Source: an uncultured Alphaproteobacteria bacterium
GTDB lineage: Bacteria; Pseudomonadota; Alphaproteobacteria; RUG11792
Reading direction: 5' to 3'
Length of the DNA stretch: 5,042 nt
Assembly (NCBI GenBank): GCA_905236375.1
Contig: CAJOOW010000032.1
Coordinates: forward strand, 1-5,042
The translations under genes and the position numbers were made by a program. Numbering within the stretch: the first letter of the stretch is position 1; every line of letters begins with the position of its first letter. Below the pieces are notes generated by a model. The model was not told the origin of the DNA, made no database searches, and saw only the letters and a list, made by a program, of their open reading frames with translations. This document shows, in pieces, positions 1 to 5,042 of the stretch.

Positions 1-2
1 AT

Positions 3-1754
3 AAAGGCATTAAGGAAATGCGTATATCTGCAAGTTGGTTAAGAAACCTAGACGACAACCCTCAGAGAGCTTTGATAAACCAAAAAAATGCGGTGCTCTA
101 TGACAAACAATGGGAAGATGAATGTAGAGACAATGCTCCTATTTTGTATGCGCGAATATCAAAAGATATAAATGTGAATGACGATTCAGAAGGGCATCTA
201 CAATACATATTTTGTTTGTTAAGAACCCAAAAAGTCGCTTTTGTTTCTTCTGACTTTGTTCAAAAGACAAAAGAAAAAATAGTATCCATCCTTTCCGATA
301 AATCATGGAAGATTTTTACTCCAGATTCTTATATTAATCATTCAAATAAAAGTTTTGATTTTGTAATTTATGATGATTGTGTTTCAACAAAAGAAGAAAT
401 GCAAAATGAAGAGTTTGATAAACTTCGGAGATATTCTTCATTAAACATCTTCAGATTATCAGATTTAGGGTGTGCGACAGACAATATGTTAGAGATCAAG
501 AATGTCATAGTGAAAGGTGTTGAATTTGAAGCCCTTTCTACAATTCTTGATACAACATTAGCATTATTATACAAAAATCGAGCCAATTGGGACGGAAAAG
601 AAATGATTCTCATTCATGATGCCAGAACAGAACAAAACTTTAAAAGTTTAAAGGAAAAGGAACGCAAGAAATTGATGGATAAGATTACGTTTTCGGAGAA
701 TCCCCAAACAAAATATCGATATGTTACTCATCTTGAAGAAAAAAATGAATTTAAAGAATATGTAATAGACAAAAAGTGTGATAATTCATTACACTTTGAT
801 TTTAGTGAAGGAATAACTGGAAACAATTCAACAGACAGATTAATAAGAACAGAGATCTTATCAGAAGAGTGGTTCTATAAGCATTTGTATTGTATGAAGA
901 AAAAGATAGCGATATTTGATGAACGAATTTTCTCAAAGGTATATGCATTGGAAGAAGCTGATTTTTTGTTGAATAAGATTCCAAATTATCGGAGTTACAA
1001 TGGAAAAGAACTGTCAGACAATGATCTGATTACTTCTGCGGATAGGAGCGCAGCAATTAACATCTTACCCAAGAGTAAAGACACTATTAACAGCTACAGA
1101 CATTACAAAGGGTTGGAAAGATTCTTTAACAAGGCACAATATAACCCAATAACAGGTAGTAGTCTTACAAAAGTAGAAACAAGAAACCATTTGGGGGCAA
1201 CATTCGCAAACAAAGGAGTATTTGTTTTTTCGTTGATTAGAAACATTGAAGATCCTTCATCTTTTAATCTTTATGGTTATAATGAGAATTCAGAACTGAC
1301 ATATTTCTCAGAATGTAAAAAGTACGCAAAAATATCATGGAATGATAATACAGGTTTATCTATTGCCCCTTACGATAATGTTGATTGGGAAGTTTTGCAT
1401 GGGTTTGACAATATTTCTATCCATCAAGGATTACTAGATAAATTGTATGATGTTTTTGATCTCAAAAGAGAAAACTGTGTTCAGCAAAAGCAACAAAAAG
1501 AAGAATTAACTCGTAAATTTTGGGAATTCTTTGTTGGTGGTGATGATAGAATTATTAGTTTCGCAGATGAAGAGGATAATCTTCTTACTCATTATTTTCT
1601 CCCAGGAATGGCAATTCATTCAGGGAGGTCGAAACCCAGTAAGCTTGATATGCCCCAACAACTTCCCTTTATACAGTATTCTGCAATTGAACAAGCCGTT
1701 CTTGATTGCAAATTTTCATTGGTAGAACTTCTAAATTCCGCAAGATATGAGTAA
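3..1754 (+). CDS. Probable hybrid histidine-kinase-like signalling protein, 5' end likely outside window
   Basis: Seen: the frame is open from base 3 to the TAA at 1752-1754. The first ATG is at base 18 (578 residues from there), but AAGGA sits only about one base before it, too close for a ribosome site, so the start is probably upstream. The first residues, KGIKEMRISASWLR, resemble the G2 box ending a GHKL/HATPase domain (family pattern G-L-x-x-M-R). Residues 72-170 look like a receiver fold with a degenerate acidic pocket: strand KVAFVSSDF, D119 in FVIYDD, S148, K166. Residues 194-578 are alpha/beta, with strand-end motifs ILIHDAR (197-203), IAIFDERIF (297-305), FVFSLIRN (402-409), ISIHQGLLDKL (466-476) and MAIHSGRSKP (531-540), and a helical tail ending NSARYE. 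No signal peptide or membrane segment is seen, so it is probably cytoplasmic. Inference: sensor or transmitter partner of the receiver protein encoded downstream. The coding frame is certain; kinase identity is tentative because the catalytic part is not in view. Confidence 0.85.
   Translation, partial: KGIKEMRISASWLRNLDDNPQRALINQKNAVLYDKQWEDECRDNAPILYARISKDINVNDDSEGHLQYIFCLLRTQKVAFVSSDFVQKTKEKIVSILSDKSWKIFTPDSYINHSNKSFDFVIYDDCVSTKEEMQNEEFDKLRRYSSLNIFRLSDLGCATDNMLEIKNVIVKGVEFEALSTILDTTLALLYKNRANWDGKEMILIHDARTEQNFKSLKEKERKKLMDKITFSENPQTKYRYVTHLEEKNEFKEYVIDKKCDNSLHFDFSEGITGNNSTDRLIRTEILSEEWFYKHLYCMKKKIAIFDERIFSKVYALEEADFLLNKIPNYRSYNGKELSDNDLITSADRSAAINILPKSKDTINSYRHYKGLERFFNKAQYNPITGSSLTKVETRNHLGATFANKGVFVFSLIRNIEDPSSFNLYGYNENSELTYFSECKKYAKISWNDNTGLSIAPYDNVDWEVLHGFDNISIHQGLLDKLYDVFDLKRENCVQQKQQKEELTRKFWEFFVGGDDRIISFADEEDNLLTHYFLPGMAIHSGRSKPSKLDMPQQLPFIQYSAIEQAVLDCKFSLVELLNSARYE
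231..527 (+). other. Degenerate receiver-like domain within gene 1 (residues 72-170)
   Basis: Strand 1 is KVAFVSSDF (72-80), strand 3 is FDFVIYDD (113-120), strand 4 is NIFRLSDLG (143-151) and strand 5 is NVIVKGVE (162-169). Spacings between candidate key residues are S78-D119 41, D119-S148 29 and S148-K166 18. CheY has 44, 30 and 22 for D13-D57-T87-K109. The Asp-Asp/Glu pair expected at the end of strand 1 reads S-S-D, so magnesium binding and phosphorylation are doubtful. This assignment is from pattern and spacing only; another Rossmann-like fold is possible. Confidence 0.5.
1747..1754 (+). promoter_or_regulatory. 8-base stop/start overlap ATGAGTAA (gene 1/gene 2)
   Basis: The ATG of gene 2 lies before the in-frame TAA of gene 1 and the genes share eight bases. 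No Shine-Dalgarno sequence is visible in the preceding AT-rich bases. The arrangement points to translational coupling, with ribosomes finishing gene 1 reinitiating on gene 2, and so to fixed stoichiometry of the two proteins. Confidence 0.7.
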
Positions 1755-2934
1755 AAATGTTATTGTGTTTTCGACGTATTACATTTACCCTATTTATCAG
1801 GATAAATTATTTAACGAAAAAACTAGTGAGGCTCCCAAAATCGGTGAATTTCTGAAGAAATTTTTTGTGAAGCGATTGAAGGAAGATAAAGAGGATACTG
1901 TGTGGGCTCATCTTTTGGATTATTTGAATGAAGAACAAAAACAAAAAATCGAGCAAGATGTTGAATCCGCGAGAAGAAAAGAAATTGAGCTGATAGAAAG
2001 TAAAATCAAAGAAGAAGTAAACATTGTCAATCAATCCTTGCAAGAAGAAAAGCGTATCTATCCTGATAAGATAGACGATGCTGATTTTGAATGTTGGATT
2101 GATGATTTGGATATAAACGACAATAGTTCTAAAAGGATTAAGGATTTATACCAACAATGGTTTGATTTAATCAGCAATGATGAAGATTACAAGGACTCTT
2201 TTTTGAAGAATATAGACCTTAATGATTGCGCTATAAATAACGAAGGAGATCAAGAAGTATATGATATATATTTATCAAGTGCAGAAATTCCAGAAGGCAA
2301 ACCATACCCATGGCTGTATTATCGCATGTCGTATTACGAATTAAAAAGTTCAAATAGTGATGTAGCTGTATACGCAGTTTGGCCAATAGACCGCCCATCA
2401 TCGCCTATACAAGATGGAGACGATGACAACATGATTAGTTGCGAATGGATAGACGTACTTAAGAATCAATTCCTTTCACTTAATAATGATTGCGAGACAA
2501 TCTACCTCTGTTTGCATGGAAAGGATATATATAACTCAAATTCGGATTCAGGAAAGACTATTATTTATAAACTTTATGGTCCAAATTTGGAAAAGAAGGT
2601 AAATGTTGTCGTGATTCTATTTCAACACCCCAAACCTATTGGAAGCGATCTGCTTTCTAATGGGAAGAAGAACTCGGATGAAGTTAAAGATTTTATCGAG
2701 AAAGAGACACTTAAATTGGGATTAGTCAAATTGAAATCGACCGTATCACCAAGTAGTATAAAGAAAACAAAAGAATTGCTACAATTTTACAGTAAATATA
2801 GTTTTTGTAAGGAAAAAATAAAAAATGCACTTGAAAAGTTGGATGAATACGAGGCATGCCAAGTTGAAGGAGAACATTTTCAAAAAGGAAGAGAGCTAAA
2901 AAGAACTATTGAGGATATTAAAAAGGATCTATAA
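1747..2934 (+). CDS. Hypothetical coiled-coil / alpha-beta protein of the operon
   Basis: I do not recognise a family for this 395-residue protein. Seen: a hydrophobic first strand (VIVFSTYYIY, residues 5-14); a highly charged, heptad-rich helix at about 61-103 that should form a coiled coil; an acidic stretch (about 107-170); then alternating strands and helices, including DVAVYAVWPIDRP (about 206-218), TIYLCLHGKD (251-260) and VNVVVILFQHP (285-295). Its C-terminal 70 residues are charged helices. The central order of strands, with a His-Gly after one strand, loosely recalls caspase/CHAT-like folds. However, the next strand ends in FQHP with no cysteine, so protease activity is not supported. 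No signal peptide, membrane segment or nucleotide-binding motif is seen. The start is fixed by the 8-base overlap with gene 1, and the stop lies three bases before gene 3. Inferred role: adaptor or effector within the same signalling complex; function unknown. Confidence 0.88.
   Translation: MSKNVIVFSTYYIYPIYQDKLFNEKTSEAPKIGEFLKKFFVKRLKEDKEDTVWAHLLDYLNEEQKQKIEQDVESARRKEIELIESKIKEEVNIVNQSLQEEKRIYPDKIDDADFECWIDDLDINDNSSKRIKDLYQQWFDLISNDEDYKDSFLKNIDLNDCAINNEGDQEVYDIYLSSAEIPEGKPYPWLYYRMSYYELKSSNSDVAVYAVWPIDRPSSPIQDGDDDNMISCEWIDVLKNQFLSLNNDCETIYLCLHGKDIYNSNSDSGKTIIYKLYGPNLEKKVNVVVILFQHPKPIGSDLLSNGKKNSDEVKDFIEKETLKLGLVKLKSTVSPSSIKKTKELLQFYSKYSFCKEKIKNALEKLDEYEACQVEGEHFQKGRELKRTIEDIKKDL
2924..2927 (+). 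promoter_or_regulatory. Possible ribosome binding site AGGA for gene 3
   Basis: AGGA sits inside the last codons of gene 2, ten bases before the ATG at 2938. It is the only start in the window with a plausible Shine-Dalgarno match at usable spacing. The context is purine- and A-rich, so the match may be chance, and Bacteroidota rely little on such sites. Confidence 0.35.
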
Positions 2935-2937
2935 ATT

Positions 2938-4923
2938 ATGAATAATATTCGAATTGCCATAACTAAAAAAAAGGATGGGGCATCTGGGTGGTATTACAAA
3001 ATTGTTGAAAATCAAGATAATACTGACACCATTAAAAACATGATTGATTCTCAAGTGCCCAATGATGTCTTAGAATTTGATGATAAAATTAGGGACTCTA
3101 TCCAGCTTCGTATTGTCTGGCATGATGCGATTGCTTTGGGTGAAGAAGAAATAAAAAAATTTAAGGAACATTTTGCGCAAAATTATTTAATTGAGAAAGA
3201 CATTGTGAAATATCCAATTATACATTTCCTTGAAGAATCAAATATTGAAGAAAATGGAAAAATATTAGAATATTTGTATTGTGATGGAGAGTTAAGTCCC
3301 AACAAAGACAGTAATAGCATTCCTCGTTTCTTTTCAATTTTAGATAGTAGTATTTGGAATTTCTTAGTCCCCTTAGGTGATTATTGTAACTCTGAGAAAA
3401 GTTTTAATTATGTATGGCTAGACGCATTAAAAAAAGCACTTGAAAGTATTTCTGCTAATTATCAAAGGTGTGTTTATAGCCTTGAAATAGCAAGTGAATA
3501 TGCTGACTTGAATGCGAGGCTTACAGGGGAGTCCTTCTTGAATGGTGCTCATAGCGCAAAAGTCTCTCCATTTATTTTTCACTCAGAAAGTGAAATAAGG
3601 CAATTAATACACAAAGAATTTGAAACCCCTCTTGGTGGAAGTTTGTCAGAATCGAGTCTACAGCGTATAAAAAAGCATAATTGGCGAATACTATTAGTTG
3701 ATGATAAATCTGAGGATTTATTAACAGGCATTAATGGTATGACAGGTGTGACGAAATTGTCAATTATTAAATCCCTGTTGGAGCAGCAATTTAATGGAAT
3801 GGGAATAGAGTCAAGTAAGTTTGACAAGGCTTACTCAAACTGCAATGAAGAAAACAATCCTGTAAATAATACTATTCTTGTTGAATATGCAGAAAATGTA
3901 AAAGATGCAGAAAATGCTCTCAGAAGTAAAAAGTATGATATCATCCTTCTAGACTATTTGCTTGAAAAAGATGGAAAGGTAGAATATGGATATCAGTTGC
4001 TAGAAAAAATATATGAGTTCCAAACCGCAAAATCCATCGCTGATGGTTTAGTTATTCATGAAGGAAAGGATAAATTAGCTAGTATTATAGATTCTATTTT
4101 TTCTGGGGAGCAACAACTTCCTAGGCATTATGAATTGGTGAAATATATTAAAAATAATAGTTCAAAAATTAATGTATTATATCAAAAGAAGAAAAACGAA
4201 TTAATAGATAAGAATGATGGTGATTTGTGGTATCTGGTCTTAAATGAGCAATTTAAAAATGATGAATATAAGATAGGACCACATGGAAAAGTTTTTTTTA
4301 TTTTTATATCGGCTTATTCTTCTGCTGTCTATGAGCGGTTACTTGCCCAAGGATTAAATCAAAGTGAGGACTATTGGTATATTAGTGTGGGGGCATGTCC
4401 GACAAATACTCCTCAGCTTTTTCTTTACAATCTTATAAAATTGATGGATAAACGAATGGAAGATTCTGGAATATTGAAGTTATCCTCTGATTCCATATAT
4501 AAACTCATATACAAAATTTATCGTCGTAAAGAAGATGACTCCAAGAGAGAATCTGTACGTAAAAGAGCCAATGCCTATTACCAAAAAGTATTGAGTCTAC
4601 AATATCATTATCGAAGCATGTTACGGGATGTTGAGATACCATTTGGCAACAACAGCAGCACATTCGATACAAAAGGATCTGTTTTAATGACAGATTTTAT
4701 CCAAAAAAAAATCAACCTTGGTGGTATGTTGGAGCATTTGACTCAACTTGTCCATCTTACGGCATTTGGCACAATTCGACAATGGAATGAAATGTGGGAG
4801 GAGTATATTTATTTTAAGGCTCTGTTCGAAAAGCAATTGGATGAAGTTAGTCTTGACGATTTTAATTCGTTATGTCAAAACATTGAGAATTACATTCTAG
4901 ACCTGAAATCCCAACAGCAATGA
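2938..4923 (+). CDS. Large atypical response-regulator (receiver domain) protein
   Basis: This 661-residue cytoplasmic protein has a receiver core in the middle. Seen: strand 1 WRILLVDDKSED (249-260) with the acidic pair D255/D256; strand 3 YDIILLDYLLEKDGK (333-347) with D339 as phosphoacceptor; strand 4 KVFFIFISAYSS (451-462) with S458 in the Ser/Thr switch position; strand 5 DYWYISVGACP (478-488), where the usual Lys-Pro is replaced by Gly-Ala-Cys-Pro. The D256-D339 and D339-S458 distances (83 and 119) far exceed those of CheY (44 and 30), so two insertions enlarge the domain. Residues 1-240 are an unrecognised N-terminal region. Residues 490-661 are mostly helical, with a striking segment LEHLTQLVHL (598-607) followed by TAFGTIRQW. 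No helix-turn-helix or known enzymatic output domain is recognised. The start follows gene 2 by three bases; the stop overlaps gene 4. Inference: it receives phosphate from, or docks onto, the gene 1 protein and transmits through protein contacts. Receiver identity is fairly sure; output is unknown. Confidence 0.9.
   Translation: MNNIRIAITKKKDGASGWYYKIVENQDNTDTIKNMIDSQVPNDVLEFDDKIRDSIQLRIVWHDAIALGEEEIKKFKEHFAQNYLIEKDIVKYPIIHFLEESNIEENGKILEYLYCDGELSPNKDSNSIPRFFSILDSSIWNFLVPLGDYCNSEKSFNYVWLDALKKALESISANYQRCVYSLEIASEYADLNARLTGESFLNGAHSAKVSPFIFHSESEIRQLIHKEFETPLGGSLSESSLQRIKKHNWRILLVDDKSEDLLTGINGMTGVTKLSIIKSLLEQQFNGMGIESSKFDKAYSNCNEENNPVNNTILVEYAENVKDAENALRSKKYDIILLDYLLEKDGKVEYGYQLLEKIYEFQTAKSIADGLVIHEGKDKLASIIDSIFSGEQQLPRHYELVKYIKNNSSKINVLYQKKKNELIDKNDGDLWYLVLNEQFKNDEYKIGPHGKVFFIFISAYSSAVYERLLAQGLNQSEDYWYISVGACPTNTPQLFLYNLIKLMDKRMEDSGILKLSSDSIYKLIYKIYRRKEDDSKRESVRKRANAYYQKVLSLQYHYRSMLRDVEIPFGNNSSTFDTKGSVLMTDFIQKKINLGGMLEHLTQLVHLTAFGTIRQWNEMWEEYIYFKALFEKQLDEVSLDDFNSLCQNIENYILDLKSQQQ
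3682..4398 (+). other. Receiver domain with two insertions within gene 3 (residues 249-487)
   Basis: The acidic pair D255/D256, phosphoacceptor D339 with the downstream DG...G..LL pattern, and S458 after a very hydrophobic strand are all present. That is consistent with a phosphorylatable receiver. Roughly 40 extra residues lie between strands 1 and 3 and about 90 between strands 3 and 4 (about residues 363-448, mainly helical). The conserved Lys after strand 5 is not seen, which may weaken the phosphorylation-dependent switch or change it. Confidence 0.75.
4920..4923 (+). promoter_or_regulatory. 4-base ATGA stop/start overlap (gene 3/gene 4)
   Basis: The TGA stop of gene 3 overlaps the ATG of the next frame as ATGA, a classic coupling junction. 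No Shine-Dalgarno sequence precedes it. The following frame stays open to the window edge, which supports it as the real start of a fourth operon gene. Confidence 0.65.
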
Positions 4924-5042
4924 ACTACGGACGATATTTTCGATTGAATCAAGCATTATCAAAGGTTGGAAGTGGAGTTGCCATTTACGACTATGTTGAC
5001 TTGCCTGCATATTTTGGACCTTCGGTGGATAATCCAATGTCG
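4920..5042 (+). CDS. Start of a fourth operon gene, 3' end outside window; function unknown
   Basis: Forty-one codons, beginning MNYGRYFRLNQALSKVGSGV and continuing with a Tyr/Pro-rich segment (IYDYVDLPAYFGPSVDNP), are open to the right edge. I recognise no domain in so short a piece, and there is no signal peptide. The ATGA overlap with gene 3, same strand and similar base composition make it very likely part of the same operon. It could encode the effector or another signalling component, but nothing visible decides this. Confidence 0.65.
   Translation, partial: MNYGRYFRLNQALSKVGSGVAIYDYVDLPAYFGPSVDNPMS

Noticed and set aside
18..20. ATG at 18 as the confident start of gene 1
   Set aside because: The frame is open further left, the SD-like AAGGA is almost touching the ATG, and the preceding residues fit a domain motif. 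It is kept only as a numbering reference.
368..613. Minus-strand open frames opposite gene 1 (also 802-984), gene 2 (1807-2043) and gene 3 (3579-3827)
   Set aside because: They lie entirely opposite well-formed coding sequence, are short, and encode no recognisable domain; they are shadows of AT-rich genes.
1531..1725. A 64-codon plus-strand frame inside the end of gene 1
   Set aside because: It is wholly contained in gene 1 in another frame, and its hydrophobic look comes from frame-shifted AT-rich codons; there is no independent start signal.
2563..2574. S-G-K-T in gene 2 as a possible Walker A motif
   Set aside because: The upstream Gly of GxxxxGK[ST] is missing (the preceding residues are NSNSD), and no Walker B motif follows at usual spacing.
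2497..2631. Gene 2 as an active caspase-like protease
   Set aside because: There is no cysteine at the end of the strand after the His-Gly motif, so a catalytic dyad cannot be supported.
2935..2937. A promoter or terminator between genes 2 and 3
   Set aside because: Only three bases separate the genes and there is no hairpin or promoter-like spacing; the junction is consistent with one transcript.
1..5042. tRNA, rRNA, CRISPR repeats, insertion-sequence ends or attachment sites
   Set aside because: The whole window is coding, with no direct-repeat arrays, terminal inverted repeats or tRNA-like sequence that I could see.

Overview
The window is an AT-rich (about one third G+C by eye), fully coding stretch of a single plus-strand operon. 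There are three long genes and the first 41 codons of a fourth. The genes overlap by 8 and 4 bases or are separated by 3 bases, so the set is almost certainly co-transcribed. The AT-rich composition, Lys/Asn/Asp/Ile-rich proteins and mostly absent Shine-Dalgarno sequences suggest Bacteroidota (Bacteroidales-like). That is inference from style; no marker gene is present. No RNA gene, mobile element, CRISPR array or non-coding stretch longer than a few bases is visible. Promoter and terminator must lie outside the window.

Layout. Gene 1 (to 1754) is open to the left edge and probably begins upstream. Its first visible residues (KGIKEMR...) resemble the glycine-rich G2 box at the end of a histidine-kinase-type ATPase domain. 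Next comes a receiver-like domain with near-CheY spacing but a degenerate acidic pocket. The long C-terminal region (residues about 194-578, numbered from the Met at base 18) carries three strand-end 'IH' motifs and a DER motif. Gene 2 (1747-2934) is an unrecognised 395-residue protein with an N-terminal coiled coil and a central alpha/beta region. Gene 3 (2938-4923) is a 661-residue protein built around an enlarged response-regulator receiver domain (D255/D256, D339, S458) between two unrecognised regions. Gene 4 (from 4920) runs off the right edge and is unrecognised.

Reading. The best-supported picture is a multi-gene system derived from two-component signalling: a kinase-like or receiver-bearing protein (gene 1), a large non-DNA-binding response regulator (gene 3), and two proteins of unknown role (genes 2 and 4). 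Neither receiver-like protein has a recognisable DNA-binding output domain, so transcription control is not the obvious role. A phosphorelay-controlled conflict or defence module, analogous in logic to Detocs-type defence two-component systems, is a reasonable hypothesis, but no effector domain is identified and it is unproven.
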